NCBI GenBank assembly: GCA_944382875.1
Contig: CALWNQ010000005.1
Span: 1 to 64,000 of the forward strand
DNA: 64,000 nucleotides
Direction: 5' to 3'
Origin: an uncultured Clostridia bacterium
Lineage (GTDB): Bacteria > Bacillota > Clostridia > Oscillospirales > Ruminococcaceae
The position numbers were made by a program, and so were the translations under genes. The notes beneath the pieces were generated by a model that did no database searches, was not told where the DNA came from, and saw only the letters and a program-made list of their open reading frames with translations. This document shows positions 1 to 9,437 of the stretch, piece by piece. Numbering within the stretch: position 1 is the stretch's first letter; each line of letters begins with the position of its first letter.

Positions 1-2021
1 AGCGCGTTGCAATCCTCATCGCCGGGATTCAGCCGGATACCCGCAACATCCCCAATAAACCAGGAACTGATGTCCCCAAAGAAGTGGTGGTTCATCGAGT
101 TTACCTCTCCGCCTTCCGGATGGAAAAATTCCCACAGGCTGGTTGCGCCGCGCGCTACCCAGTTGCCGTAGGACGGATAATCGGGCCGGGTAATCATCTT
201 CCAGGCGAGATCTTCCTCCCCAAAATCCGAGAGGACATGGAACATGACACGGATTCCCAGAATACCGGTGTCCAGATGGTCGCCAAAATCGGAAATCAGC
301 TCGAGCAGACGTGTAAAGGCAGCAGGCTTTTCACCTGGTTCAAAGATATCGTAATAAATCGCCATCGCCTGCGAAGTCTGACAAGCTCCGGCGGCTGTCA
401 TGGTGGAAAAATCAATCAGATGCTTCCGGATGGCAGCGCGCAGAGAATCCGCCAGGTTTTCGGCAAATTCCGCCTGCATTGCCAGACCGGCGGCACGGAA
501 GAGCACCGCGGCTTTCCGGGCGGTATCCATCGAAATGATCGAATCGGTCAGCGGCAGCGGGGATTTATACTGGCCGGCGCCGCGTCCGGGCGGGCACCAG
601 TCACCCAGACCGTAGGCAATCAACCCATTTTTGTCCCGCCGGGTGGTGAGGTAATACAGATGGCGGAAAATCGCGGAAACATTCTCTTTGACAATTTCCA
701 AATCGCCGCGGAATTTCCAGACATAATAGGGCAAATAGGTGAGAACACAGTCCCAGGCAGATCCGGTATGATAGCCCCATCCGCCGGTCGGCACAATGCC
801 GGGCAGCGAGCCTTCCCCATCCTGTGCCGCACGGATGCTCCTCAGCCATTCGCGGTAGCTTTCTTCTGCATGGAGGTTCAAAAGGGTGTGCTCTGCCGAT
901 AAAGCCGCGTCACCGGTCCAGCCGTTTTTCTCCCGGTGAGGACAGTCGGTTGGGAAATAGTAAAAGTTCGCCAGTGTCGAACGTCGAGTGAAGAGCTGCA
1001 GCAAGTTGGCGGTTTCATCGGAGCAATGGAAGTTGCCGCATTCCGCCAACCCGGAGTGCATAACCTCCATGGTCAGCAGCTCAGGAACCGCCTGTTCCGG
1101 TGTGATGCCGCGAACATATACGTATTGGAATCCATAGTAAGCAAAATACGGAACGTAATCTTGCTCGCCATCTTTGCAGAAGTAGCGGTTGCACTGGACA
1201 AATTTCGCACGCGGATCGCCCCGGTCACCAAAATTGATGTTTGACTGCTCCAAAACCCCGTTGTGCAGCCATTCGCCGTGGAAGGTAAAAATTTCCTGTC
1301 CCGCCCTGCCGTTTACATGGAGGCGGCAGCGTCCTGCCGTGTTGATGCCGAAATCATACAGATAACCATCCTGATACGGCTGGATGGAAACCGGCTTGCG
1401 CGTTTCCGAAATCACAATCGGCTCGGCTCCGCAGAGACGCAGTTCCCCGCGAGGCGGCATTGCCGGAAGTGCCGGTGTCCAATCGCTGTCGTCAAATCCG
1501 GGGCTGCACCAGCCGGGGATCTCCAGACAGGAATCGTAATACTCGCCGCAGCGCAGCTCATTGAAAAGGACCGGTGACGGATGTGTCACAAAGGAGGAAT
1601 CTGTTTCCAGGATGGTGCGACCTTCTCCTTCATCCGGCTCATACAGCCGCAGCGCAGCCATTGGGGCACCGCGCCAGCGCGCCTTGTCAAAATCCCACAC
1701 ATAGCCGCCGAAACAGTTCTGCATCCCGTTTCCAAGCAGCAGACCGACCACATTTTCATCGGGAAGCAGCGCTTCCGCCACATCATAGCGGTCGTAATAG
1801 ACCAGATCGTCCGGCGCACTGATATAGGGGGCAAGCGGTCCTTTGGTCAGTTCCCTGCCGTTTAAAAACAGCCGGTAAAATCCAAGGCCGGACACCAGAA
1901 TTTCCGCCTTTTCGGGCACCGTATCCAGTGTAAACTTCCGGCGCAGATACGGTGCCGGCACCGGATGGTCAAAGTCCGCGCAGTCATAAGAAGCACAGAT
2001 AAAATGCAAAGGAAATTGCAT
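1..2021 (-). CDS. alpha-L-rhamnosidase, GH78 (C-terminus cut by window edge)
   Basis: The gene reads leftwards and leaves the window at base 1, so about 673 residues are visible. The N-terminus (MQFPLHFICASYD) leads into beta-sandwich domains of the bacterial rhamnosidase type. The catalytic (alpha/alpha)6 region carries DCPHREKNGWTGD at about residues 359-371; the spacing of its Asp, Glu and Asp matches the catalytic acidic residues of GH78 enzymes, with Glu364 as the likely acid. Further on are WEFFHPEGG and NHHFFGD, also typical. Such enzymes release L-rhamnose from plant glycans or flavonoid glycosides; no signal peptide is seen, so it is probably cytoplasmic. GGAGGTG lies 6-7 bases before the ATG. 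It is divergent from the MATE gene. Confidence 0.9.
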   Translation of the reverse strand, partial: MQFPLHFICASYDCADFDHPVPAPYLRRKFTLDTVPEKAEILVSGLGFYRLFLNGRELTKGPLAPYISAPDDLVYYDRYDVAEALLPDENVVGLLLGNGMQNCFGGYVWDFDKARWRGAPMAALRLYEPDEGEGRTILETDSSFVTHPSPVLFNELRCGEYYDSCLEIPGWCSPGFDDSDWTPALPAMPPRGELRLCGAEPIVISETRKPVSIQPYQDGYLYDFGINTAGRCRLHVNGRAGQEIFTFHGEWLHNGVLEQSNINFGDRGDPRAKFVQCNRYFCKDGEQDYVPYFAYYGFQYVYVRGITPEQAVPELLTMEVMHSGLAECGNFHCSDETANLLQLFTRRSTLANFYYFPTDCPHREKNGWTGDAALSAEHTLLNLHAEESYREWLRSIRAAQDGEGSLPGIVPTGGWGYHTGSAWDCVLTYLPYYVWKFRGDLEIVKENVSAIFRHLYYLTTRRDKNGLIAYGLGDWCPPGRGAGQYKSPLPLTDSIISMDTARKAAVLFRAAGLAMQAEFAENLADSLRAAIRKHLIDFSTMTAAGACQTSQAMAIYYDIFEPGEKPAAFTRLLELISDFGDHLDTGILGIRVMFHVLSDFGEEDLAWKMITRPDYPSYGNWVARGATSLWEFFHPEGGEVNSMNHHFFGDISSWFIGDVAGIRLNPGDEDCNA

Positions 2022-2051
2022 CCAAAACACCTCCAAACATTTGTCAAATTT

Positions 2052-2080
2052 ATTGTACCGGGTTCCAGAAAGAGATACAA
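2052..2080 (-). promoter_or_regulatory. promoter of the GH78 gene
   Basis: On the minus strand TTGTAT (2080-2075) and TACAAT (2057-2052) are 17 bases apart, about 30 bases before the ATG. Sequence inspection only. Confidence 0.55.
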
Positions 2081-2130
2081 GCCGCCGTTCTCACAATTTT
2101 TCTATTTTTTCTTTGTGCAGAACAGCAAGC

Positions 2131-2159
2131 TTGCAAATCCCCCGCAAAACTGTTATACT
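2131..2159 (+). promoter_or_regulatory. promoter of the MATE gene
   Basis: TTGCAA at 2131-2136 and TATACT at 2154-2159 with a 17-base spacer, just before the MATE exporter gene. Confidence 0.7.
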
Positions 2160-2191
2160 GAAAGACAGTATTTCCCGAAAGGATGATCTTT

Positions 2192-3529
2192 TTGCCGCAG
2201 AATCTCACCAGCGGGCCGGTTGCCCGCCCGATGCTGCTGTTTGCCCTCCCGATGATCGCCGGGAACCTTTTACAGCAGTGCTACAACATCGCCGACACGC
2301 TGATTGTTGGCCGGACGCTCGGTTCCGGAGCACTGGCGGCGGTTGGCTCCTCCTATACGCTGATGGTACTGCTCACCTCGGTGCTGCTGGGACTCTGCAT
2401 GGGTAGCGGCGTCCTCTTTTCCATGCAGTACAGTTCCGGAGAACATCAACTCCTGCGGCAGACAGCGGCTCTGTCCTTCTCTCTGATCGCAATCATTGCG
2501 GCGGTCATCCAGGCAGCCGTGATGCTGCTCATCCGCCCCATCCTCTGGCTGCTCCAAATTCCGGCGGATATCCTCGACCTCACTCACGAATATCTGTCGG
2601 TCATCTTCCTCGGGATATTTTTTACTTTCCTCTACAATTACTTTGCCGCCTGCCTGCGGGCGGTGGGCAACTCGGCGGTACCGCTGATTTTTTTGGCAGT
2701 TTCCGCCGTCCTCAACATTCTGCTCGACCTGCTGTTCATTCTCTCATTCGGGATGGGAGTCGCAGGAGCTGCCTGGGCGACGGTAGCGTCGCAGGGAGTG
2801 TCCGCAGTCGGGATTGCCTGGTACACATTAAAAAAAGAGCCGCTCTTTGCCCTTTCGCGCAAAGATTTCCGTTTCGACCGGCAGCTTCTTTCCAAAATCA
2901 CCCGTTTTTCGCTCTTAACCTGTGTGCAGCAATCGGTGATGAACTTTGGCATCCTGATGATTCAGGGATTGGTCAACAGCTTCGGCACCGTGGTAATGGC
3001 CGGGTTTGCGGCGGCGGTTAAGATTGATTCCTTTGCCTATATGCCAGTGCAGGATTTTGGCAATGCCTTTTCCACCTACATTGCCCAAAATGCCGGGATC
3101 GGCGACCGGGAACGGATCCGAAAAGGGCTTCGCTTTGCGGCTGCGGCGGCCTTTGGGTTCTGTATCGTCATTTCACTTCTCGTCTGCCTCTTTGCGCCCC
3201 AGCTGATGCAGATTTTCGTCAAGGCGGAGGAAACCGCCGTCATCTCGGTAGGTGTCACCTACCTGCGGATTGAGGGGAGCTGCTACGCCGGAATCGGCTG
3301 CCTGTTCCTGTTTTACGGCCTGTTCCGCGGACTGGGAAAACCCGGTGTTTCGGTGGTCCTCACCGTCATTTCGCTCGGAACACGGGTGCTGCTCGCCTAT
3401 CTGCTGGCGCCGGTGCCGGCCATCGGGCTGGTGGGCATCTGGTGGGCAATCCCCATCGGCTGGTTTCTAGCCGACCTTGCGGGGCTTTTCTTCTGGAAAA
3501 AGGACAGCGCCGCCCTTTCTTCCCAATAA
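2192..3529 (+). CDS. MATE family multidrug/cation exporter
   Basis: A membrane protein of about 445 residues with about 12 hydrophobic segments. It begins PQNLTSGPVARPMLLFALP and continues IAGNLLQQCYNIADTLIVGR, the typical opening of MATE exporters of the DinF/NorM-like branch, which expel cationic drugs in exchange for Na+ or H+. A TTG at 2192 is preferred as start because AAAGGATG sits 7 bases before it; an in-frame ATG at 2183 overlaps that ribosome site and would add three residues. It is monocistronic, with its own promoter and a strong terminator shared with leuB. The substrate cannot be read from sequence. Confidence 0.9.
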   Translation: MPQNLTSGPVARPMLLFALPMIAGNLLQQCYNIADTLIVGRTLGSGALAAVGSSYTLMVLLTSVLLGLCMGSGVLFSMQYSSGEHQLLRQTAALSFSLIAIIAAVIQAAVMLLIRPILWLLQIPADILDLTHEYLSVIFLGIFFTFLYNYFAACLRAVGNSAVPLIFLAVSAVLNILLDLLFILSFGMGVAGAAWATVASQGVSAVGIAWYTLKKEPLFALSRKDFRFDRQLLSKITRFSLLTCVQQSVMNFGILMIQGLVNSFGTVVMAGFAAAVKIDSFAYMPVQDFGNAFSTYIAQNAGIGDRERIRKGLRFAAAAAFGFCIVISLLVCLFAPQLMQIFVKAEETAVISVGVTYLRIEGSCYAGIGCLFLFYGLFRGLGKPGVSVVLTVISLGTRVLLAYLLAPVPAIGLVGIWWAIPIGWFLADLAGLFFWKKDSAALSSQ

Positions 3530-3537
3530 AACAACAA

Positions 3538-3569
3538 GACGGCAGGCACAATCGCCTGCCGTCTTTTTT
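3538..3569. terminator. bidirectional terminator between MATE gene and leuB
   Basis: A perfect 10-bp stem (GACGGCAGGC / GCCTGCCGTC) with a 6-base loop is followed by six T on the plus strand. The two genes converge here, and the T-run touches the leuB stop codon. Confidence 0.85.
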
Positions 3570-4638
3570 ATATTTTTCCGCAGATGGCCTCGCCCATCGC
3601 CTTGCATCCAAGCAGCGTACAGCCTTCGCTCATACAGTCCGCCGTGCGGAATCCCTCGTCCAGCACAGCCGAAACTGCCTGTTCGATGCAGTCTGCTTCG
3701 GCGCTCATCCCAAAGGAATACCGAAGCATCATTGCCGCCGAAAGGATGGTGCCGATCGGGTTGGCGCGGTCGGTTCCCGCAATGTCCGGGGCCGAGCCGT
3801 GAATCGGTTCGTACATCCCGCGGGTACCTTCGCCAAGGGAAGCGGAAGCCATCATCCCGATCGAACCGGTAATCATGCTCGCTTCGTCCGAAAGGATGTC
3901 GCCGAACAGGTTTTCAGTGACGATCACATCGAACTGAGATGGATTTTTGACCAGCTGCATCGCCGTGTTGTCGACCAGCATGTCGGTGCAGGCAACATCC
4001 GGATAATCTGCCGCCACCCGGTGCACCACCTTCCGCCACAGACGGGAGGTGTCGAGGACGTTGGCCTTATCCACCGAAATCAGCCGGGAACTCCGCTTCC
4101 GCGCGATTTCAAAGGCAGTGCGGGCAATCCGCTCAATCTCATGCTCCGCGTAAACCATATCGTCGTGTGCGGTCAGTTCGCCGTTTTCCTCACCGGTGCG
4201 ATGTTCGCCGAAATAAGCGCCGCCGATCAGCTCCCGCACCATCATCAGGTCGATGCCCTGCCGGGTGATTTCCGGCTTTAGGGGAGAAGCATCCGCAAGC
4301 TGCGGGAAAAGCCGCGCCGGCCGCAGATTGGCATAGAGCCCCATCGCCGAACGGATGCCGAGCAGCGCCGCTTCGGGACGGATCTCCTTGGGAACGCCGT
4401 CCCATTTAGGGCCGCCCACCGCGCCCAGCAGCACGCTGTCGCAGTCGAGGCACTTTTGGAGCGACTCTTCCGGCAGCGATGTCCCGCAGGCGTCGATTGC
4501 AGAACCCCCGGCCAGAATCTCCTGATAAACAAAACGGTGTCCAAACTTTTCCGCGATCCGGTCAAGGACCCGCAGCGCTTCGATCACGATTTCGGGGCCG
4601 ATGCCGTCGCCCCGGATGACGGTGATCTTCTTTTCCAT
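3568..4638 (-). CDS. leuB: 3-isopropylmalate dehydrogenase
   Basis: The 356-residue protein oxidatively decarboxylates 3-isopropylmalate to 2-ketoisocaproate with NAD+, the third step of leucine synthesis. It has the family opening [13 protein letters not shown], the substrate-loop region [12 protein letters not shown], the metal and substrate region [16 protein letters not shown], and the NAD-binding stretch [13 protein letters not shown]. Length is normal. AGGGGG lies before the ATG, which is 9 bases after the leuD stop, so it is the last gene of the leuACDB operon. Confidence 0.97.
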   Translation of the reverse strand: MEKKITVIRGDGIGPEIVIEALRVLDRIAEKFGHRFVYQEILAGGSAIDACGTSLPEESLQKCLDCDSVLLGAVGGPKWDGVPKEIRPEAALLGIRSAMGLYANLRPARLFPQLADASPLKPEITRQGIDLMMVRELIGGAYFGEHRTGEENGELTAHDDMVYAEHEIERIARTAFEIARKRSSRLISVDKANVLDTSRLWRKVVHRVAADYPDVACTDMLVDNTAMQLVKNPSQFDVIVTENLFGDILSDEASMITGSIGMMASASLGEGTRGMYEPIHGSAPDIAGTDRANPIGTILSAAMMLRYSFGMSAEADCIEQAVSAVLDEGFRTADCMSEGCTLLGCKAMGEAICGKI

Positions 4639-4647
4639 AAATACCCC

Positions 4648-5130
4648 CTATTTCCGGAGTGAAGCAAGCAGGCCGCCTTTGGCAATGATCTCCCGGATAA
4701 ATTCCGGAAACGGCTCGGCCTGATATTGTTCGCCGGTGGTGCAGTTGGTGATGATACCGCTTTCAAAATCGACCGAAATCTCATCCCCGTCCCGGATTTT
4801 GTCGCAGGCTTCGGGGCATTCCAGAATGGCAAGGCCGATGTTGATCGCGTTGCGGTAAAAGATGCGGGCAAATGTCTTGGCAATGACGCAGGAGATGCCC
4901 GACGCCTTGATGGCGATGGGTGCATGCTCCCGTGAAGAGCCGCAGCCGAAATTCCACCCGCCGACAATCAGGTCGCCCGGCTTTACCTTGTCCCGGAAAC
5001 CGGCGTCAATGTCCTCCATGCAGTGCGCCGCCAGCTCGGCGGGATTGGATGTATTCAGGTAACGGGCTGGGATAATCACATCGGTATCCATATTGTCCCC
5101 GTATAGATGTGCAAAACCTTTGGCGTTCAT
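4648..5130 (-). CDS. leuD: 3-isopropylmalate dehydratase small subunit
   Basis: The 160-residue small subunit pairs with LeuC to isomerise 2-isopropylmalate to 3-isopropylmalate. [16 protein letters not shown] and [15 protein letters not shown] are the swivel-domain hallmarks of LeuD. The ATG at 5130 is chosen because GAGGGAGG precedes it at proper spacing; an upstream in-frame extension to 5166 would lie inside the leuC end. It starts 13 bases after the leuC stop. Confidence 0.96.
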   Translation of the reverse strand: MNAKGFAHLYGDNMDTDVIIPARYLNTSNPAELAAHCMEDIDAGFRDKVKPGDLIVGGWNFGCGSSREHAPIAIKASGISCVIAKTFARIFYRNAINIGLAILECPEACDKIRDGDEISVDFESGIITNCTTGEQYQAEPFPEFIREIIAKGGLLASLRK

Positions 5131-5143
5131 TGTATCCTCCCTC

Positions 5144-6403
5144 TCAAAGTGTTCTCGGATCGGCAATCCGGCCCATTACCGCCGAAGCGGCGGCAACAGC
5201 GGGGCTTGCCAGGCAAACTTCGGAATCCACATGCCCCATCCGCCCGACAAAATTCCGGTTGGTGGTGGCAACGCAGCGCTCCCCGGCCGCCAGAATCCCC
5301 ATGTATCCGCCCAAACAGGGGCCGCAGGTGGGGGTAGAAACCACGCAGCCGGCGTCGATGAAGGTTTCCAGGTAACCGCGCTTCATCGCTTCCTTATAAA
5401 TCGCCATCGTCGCCGGAATGATAATTACCCGGACGCCTTTAGCGGCGTGACGGCCTTTGAAAATGGCGGCGGCGGCTTCCAGGTCGGAAATCCGGCCGTT
5501 GGTGCAGGAACCAATCACCACCTGGTCGATCGGAATCTCTCCGATTTCGGCAAAGGTGCGGGCATTTTCAGGAAGATGGGGGAAAGCCACCGTCGGTTCG
5601 ATTTCGGAAAGGTTAATTTCCATCGTCTGCTCATAAACGGCGTCCTCGTCCGCCTGATACACGGTAACCGGACGGTTTACCCGGTCCTTGATATAGGCCA
5701 TGGTGATTTCGTCCACCGCAAAGATGCCGTTTTTGGCGCCCGCTTCGATGGCCATATTGGCGATGCAGAGGCGGTCATCCATCGAAAGGGAGGAAAGCCC
5801 CGGTCCAGTGAATTCCATGGATTTGTAAAGGGCACCATCCACCCCGATTCTGCCGATGATGTGGAGGATGACATCCTTGCCGGAAACAAACGGATTGAGT
5901 TTGCCGGTCAGTACAAACCGAATCGCGGCAGGGACCTTGAACCACGCTTCGCCGGTTGCCATGCCTGCTGCCATATCAGTCGAGCCGACACCGGTCGAAA
6001 AGGCGCCCAGCGCGCCATAGGTGCAGGTGTGGGAGTCCGCCCCGATGATGCACTCGCCGGGGGCCGCCAGTCCCTTTTCGGGAAGCAGCGCGTGTTCGAT
6101 TCCCATTTCACCAACGTCGAAATAATGCTCTACATCAAACCGTTTGGCAAAGGTGCGGCACTGTTTGCACTGTTCCGCTGCCTTGATGTCCTTGTTGGGG
6201 ACAAAATGGTCCATTACCAGCGCGATTTTGGAACGGTCGAAAATACCGGTAAACCCTGCCTTTTCAAATTCATTGATCGCCACCGGCGAAGTAATGTCAT
6301 TGCCCAGCACCATATCGAGCCTTGCCCGGATGAGCTGGCCGGCCCGCACTTCGGGAAGCCCGGCGTGCGCCGCTAAAATTTTCTGCGTCATGGTCATTCC
6401 CAT
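5144..6403 (-). CDS. leuC: 3-isopropylmalate dehydratase large subunit
   Basis: The roughly 419-residue aconitase-family large subunit carries the [4Fe-4S] cluster. Cluster cysteines are seen in VIGSCTNGR and [24 protein letters not shown] is the substrate-site signature. This is the shorter archaeal/clostridial HacA-like LeuC subtype, consistent with a separate LeuD. The ATG at 6403 follows GGAAAGGA by 9 bases; the in-frame ATG at 6412 is too close to that site, and another ATG at 6397 is possible. Second gene of the leu operon. Confidence 0.96.
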   Translation of the reverse strand: MGMTMTQKILAAHAGLPEVRAGQLIRARLDMVLGNDITSPVAINEFEKAGFTGIFDRSKIALVMDHFVPNKDIKAAEQCKQCRTFAKRFDVEHYFDVGEMGIEHALLPEKGLAAPGECIIGADSHTCTYGALGAFSTGVGSTDMAAGMATGEAWFKVPAAIRFVLTGKLNPFVSGKDVILHIIGRIGVDGALYKSMEFTGPGLSSLSMDDRLCIANMAIEAGAKNGIFAVDEITMAYIKDRVNRPVTVYQADEDAVYEQTMEINLSEIEPTVAFPHLPENARTFAEIGEIPIDQVVIGSCTNGRISDLEAAAAIFKGRHAAKGVRVIIIPATMAIYKEAMKRGYLETFIDAGCVVSTPTCGPCLGGYMGILAAGERCVATTNRNFVGRMGHVDSEVCLASPAVAAASAVMGRIADPRTL

Positions 6404-6422
6404 GAAAATCATTCCTTTCCAA

Positions 6423-8093
6423 TCAGAGTTTCCGCCGGTTGATCGCCGAAACGAGGGCGTTCACCGAAGCGGCCATAATGTCGTCGTGGGTGCCGGCGCC
6501 CCAGCTGATTTGGTTATCGCCGTAGCGGATTCCCACATAAGCGATCGCCTGGGCATTGGAACCGGTCTGCAAAGCATGCTCTTTATAGGTAATCAGTTCG
6601 TATTCGAGACCGAGGTTGGCTTTCAGCGCGTTGCTGATGGCGTCCAGACGGCCATTACCGGCTGCGCGGAAGATGTGCCGCTCTTCCCCAACCTGTACGG
6701 TAATCACAGTGGAAAGGCCGCCCACCTGCGAGAAGTGCGCTTCCACCACATCGATGGGATGGAAGTAGTTGATGTACTGCTCCCTGAAAATCTGCACCAC
6801 CTCTTCGGGGGAAAGCTCCTTGTGCAGATGGTCGGAAACCCCTTTGACCGTATAGCCGAAGTCCTCCCGCATCTTGGCTGGCATATCGTAGCCGAACCGC
6901 TGCTCCATAAGATAGCCGATACCGCCCTTGCCGGACTGGGAATTGATGCGGATGACGTCGGTCTGGTATTCTCGCCCGACATCAGCGGGGTCAATCGGCA
7001 GATACGGCACCGTCCAGTGGTCACAATGCTGTTCCTCCCGCCACTTCATGCCTTTTGCAATCGCGTCCTGATGGGAGCCGGAAAAAGCCGCGAAAACCAA
7101 TGCGCCGGAATACGGCTGCCGTTCATTGACATGCATGCCGGTCACCTTCTCGTACAGCTCGGTGATTGAAGGAAGGTCGGAAAAGTCCAGGTTCGGCTCA
7201 ACCCCCTGGGAATACATGTTCATGGCAAGGGTGATGATATCTACATTGCCGGTTCGCTCGCCATTGCCGAAAAGGGTACCCTCTACCCGTTCTGCCCCGG
7301 CCAGCAGCGCCATTTCGGTGTCAGCCACCGCACATCCACGGTCGTTGTGCGGATGGACTGAAAGGACGATATTCTCCCGGTATTGGAGGTTTTCGGAGAT
7401 GTATTCCACCTGGTTGGCGTAAACATGCGGCATCGAAAGCTGCACCGTCACCGGCAGATTGATGATCACCTTGCGTTCGGGAGTTGGTTTCCAGACATCG
7501 AGGACAGCGTTGCAAACCTGCAATGCGTATTCCGGCTCGGTGCCGGTAAAGCTTTCGGGGGAATACTCAAACCGCAGCTCACCCGGAAAATCCGCCGCGT
7601 AATCCTGGAAGAGCTTGGCGCCCTCCACTGCGATGCCGATAATCTCTTCCTTGGATTTGCGGAACACCTGCTCCCGCTGCGCCACCGAGGTGGAATTATA
7701 AAGATGGACAATCGCCTTTTTGCAGCCGGCAAGCGCTTCAAAGGTTTTGCGGATGATGTGCTCCCGCGCCTGCGTTAAAACCTGCACCGTCACATCTTCT
7801 GGAATCAGGTTTTCCTCGATCAGCGTCCGCAGAAACTGATACTCGGTTTCAGAAGCAGCAGGAAATCCCACTTCAATCTCCTTGAAGCCCACTTTGCAGA
7901 GCAACTTAAAAAACTCAACTTTCTCTTCCAGGTTCATTGGAACTATCAACGACTGGTTGCCATCCCGCAGGTCGACACTGCACCAAACCGGTGCTTTTTC
8001 CACATGATCCCGCTGCATCCAGCGGCCCAGCGGTTTTTCAGCGCTTTGCGGCGGCATAAAATAATTGATGGTGTATTTTTGACAGTTTTTCAT
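6423..8093 (-). CDS. leuA: 2-isopropylmalate synthase
   Basis: The 556-residue enzyme condenses acetyl-CoA and 2-ketoisovalerate, the committed step of leucine synthesis. The N-terminal HMGL-like TIM barrel has [11 protein letters not shown] and, later, [11 protein letters not shown], which carry the metal ligands; NGERTGNVD is the family signature. The C-terminal regulatory domain binds leucine. Length fits the longer LeuA type 2. The reading frame stays open upstream to 8348 through the T-box leader, but AGAAAGGA before the ATG at 8093 fixes the start. First gene of the operon. Confidence 0.97.
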   Translation of the reverse strand: MKNCQKYTINYFMPPQSAEKPLGRWMQRDHVEKAPVWCSVDLRDGNQSLIVPMNLEEKVEFFKLLCKVGFKEIEVGFPAASETEYQFLRTLIEENLIPEDVTVQVLTQAREHIIRKTFEALAGCKKAIVHLYNSTSVAQREQVFRKSKEEIIGIAVEGAKLFQDYAADFPGELRFEYSPESFTGTEPEYALQVCNAVLDVWKPTPERKVIINLPVTVQLSMPHVYANQVEYISENLQYRENIVLSVHPHNDRGCAVADTEMALLAGAERVEGTLFGNGERTGNVDIITLAMNMYSQGVEPNLDFSDLPSITELYEKVTGMHVNERQPYSGALVFAAFSGSHQDAIAKGMKWREEQHCDHWTVPYLPIDPADVGREYQTDVIRINSQSGKGGIGYLMEQRFGYDMPAKMREDFGYTVKGVSDHLHKELSPEEVVQIFREQYINYFHPIDVVEAHFSQVGGLSTVITVQVGEERHIFRAAGNGRLDAISNALKANLGLEYELITYKEHALQTGSNAQAIAYVGIRYGDNQISWGAGTHDDIMAASVNALVSAINRRKL

Positions 8094-8100
8094 GTTTGGT

Positions 8101-8408
8101 TTCCTTTCTGAGAAATATTGGAATACAAAAAAGCCTTCGTTCCCTGCTTTTTGCAGAAAACGAAAGCCAATTCTTCCGCGGTACCATTCCTGTTGACGCA
8201 GATTGCGCCCACTCTTCCCATCAGCCAAAGCGAATAGGCCCTCTCTGATAACGGCAGAGGGAAACCCGTCCCTTCCTACTGAGAAAATCCGTTCAGAGGG
8301 CGGCTCCGGAGCCAGCCGGTACTTTCCCCGGGCACTGCCTCGCACCAACCGGCAGTTCTCTGTTGCCCTTTTGGAAAGACCGTTTCTCCATCATAGCCTT
8401 TCTTGATG
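8101..8408 (-). promoter_or_regulatory. T-box leader of the leu operon
   Basis: The minus-strand transcript of about 315 nt before leuA has the T-box elements in order: an AGAGAACTGCC ... GGTTGGTGCGAGGCAG stem I region, an AGTAGG element, and the tRNA-acceptor bulge with TGGTACCGCGG (8186-8176). It ends in a perfect 15-bp terminator stem (8167-8153 with 8147-8133) followed by six U. Uncharged tRNA is expected to favour the antiterminator and leuACDB expression. The context predicts tRNA-Leu, but the specifier could not be assigned with confidence. Confidence 0.9.
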
Positions 8409-8416
8409 ACAGTGAT

Positions 8417-8445
8417 ATCTTACCACATTTTACGCATCTTGTCAA
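8417..8445 (-). promoter_or_regulatory. promoter of the leu operon
   Basis: On the minus strand, consensus TTGACA (8445-8440) and TAAGAT (8422-8417) are separated by 17 bases, directly before the T-box leader. Confidence 0.85.
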
Positions 8446-8534
8446 GCATTTTTCAAAAGATTATTTTGACTTCTGTCTGTTTTTGAAAATTTTACGTTTT
8501 ATTTAAATAAAAAAGAAGAGAATCGTATTTATTT

Positions 8535-8591
8535 GCAAAGCTTGCTTGACATTTTTTGCAAAGTATGCTATACTATAATTGCAAAGCAAGC
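8535..8591 (+). promoter_or_regulatory. promoter with three phased operator repeats, XRE gene
   Basis: The promoter is TTGACA (8546-8551), 17 bases, TATACT (8569-8574). Three related 11-mers, GCAAAGCTTGC (8535), GCAAAGTATGC (8558) and GCAAAGCAAGC (8581), start exactly 23 bases apart and cover the -35 flank, the spacer and the start region. This suggests autorepression by the XRE protein encoded next. Confidence 0.8.
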
Positions 8592-8612
8592 TTTACAAAA
8601 AAGGAGGAGCCC

Positions 8613-8819
8613 ATGAAAAACCATATTCGGGAACTGCGGAAAACCAAACGGATTTCTCAGGAAGAGTTGGCACAGGCAGTCGGTACTACCCGGCAAACCA
8701 TTACCTCCATTGAAATCGGAAAATACACCGCCTCGCTGCCTCTTGCGTATAAAATATCCCGCTACTTTGAAATGACAATCGAAGAAGTATTTGACTTTTC
8801 GGAAACGGAGGAATCCTGA
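8613..8819 (+). CDS. XRE-family HTH transcriptional regulator
   Basis: A 68-residue single-domain helix-turn-helix protein (IRELRKTKRISQEELAQAVGTTRQTI) of the short YozG/Cro type that often partners a small membrane protein. The ATG at 8613 follows AAGGAGGAG; an open extension to 8556 would lie in the promoter. It overlaps the next gene as TGATG, so the two are translationally coupled. The phased repeats in its promoter point to autoregulation. Confidence 0.88.
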   Translation: MKNHIRELRKTKRISQEELAQAVGTTRQTITSIEIGKYTASLPLAYKISRYFEMTIEEVFDFSETEES

Positions 8820-9280
8820 TGGAAGAGTATCTGAAAAAAATCAAACGCCGTATCTTTCTCTGCCGCGGATGGATTGCCGTCTGTGCAGCAGCCGTTATCA
8901 TTCTGGGGGAATTGAGCGGACGCGGGATCCTGCTCGGCGGGCGAACCCGGACCGATTTTGCCGTTCGTTATGCAAGTGCCCTGTTGTTTGGGGAAATCAT
9001 TGCCTGCTTTTTTCTAATCCATCAAAACAAACGATTGCTTCAAAACCGGGAAAAAGCACAGGAGCAATGCCGCACGGAATACGATGAGCTTCGCAACATG
9101 ATTTACGACAAAAGCGGCGGATTTCCTGTCAGCTGCCTGATCTTTCTATTTGCAAACGGCGCTATCGTCCTGAGTTTTGTCGATATGGCAGCATTCTACA
9201 CAGCCGTTTCGGCACTTGCCGCAGCACTCCTTTTCAAATGCTTTGCTCATCTATATTATCGCCGGAAATACGGACTGTGA
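8819..9280 (+). CDS. small multi-pass membrane protein coupled to XRE regulator
   Basis: A 153-residue protein with about four hydrophobic helices (near residues 17-33, 50-67, 100-120 and 123-140) separated by a charged middle region (HQNKRLLQNREKAQEQCRTEYDELRN). No domain was recognised. Its start overlaps the XRE stop (TGATG). Small XRE-plus-membrane-protein pairs of this layout are frequent in Firmicutes, but their function is largely unknown; the membrane protein may act as a sensor or as the regulated effector. Confidence 0.75.
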   Translation: MEEYLKKIKRRIFLCRGWIAVCAAAVIILGELSGRGILLGGRTRTDFAVRYASALLFGEIIACFFLIHQNKRLLQNREKAQEQCRTEYDELRNMIYDKSGGFPVSCLIFLFANGAIVLSFVDMAAFYTAVSALAAALLFKCFAHLYYRRKYGL

Positions 9281-9420
9281 ACATCTTTTGATTTATTTTC
9301 AATGATACAGTTTTCGACAAAATGTTTTAAGATTTCGGCGAAATGTTCATAAAAAAACCATGGTTTTTTAATTGTGAACATGGTATCATAAGAATACCAA
9401 TTAAAAAACGACATTTTCAT
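9276..9420. promoter_or_regulatory. regulatory region of the two-component system
   Basis: Between the membrane protein gene and the response regulator lie two TGTGAACAT boxes (9276-9284 and 9373-9381), a TGTTCAT (9344-9350) and the 18-base palindrome AAAAAACCATGGTTTTTT (9352-9369). The palindrome may act as operator or weak terminator. No convincing -35/-10 pair could be fixed. Confidence 0.45.
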
Positions 9421-9437
9421 TAAAGGAGGAACCCTTT

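Noticed and set aside
5093-6376. 427-residue plus-strand frame across leuC
   Set aside because: Antisense shadow of leuC, which has full aconitase-family motifs.
8094-8348. N-terminal extension of leuA through the leader
   Set aside because: The frame is open, but this stretch is the T-box leader with terminator; the ribosome site and family start favour 8093.
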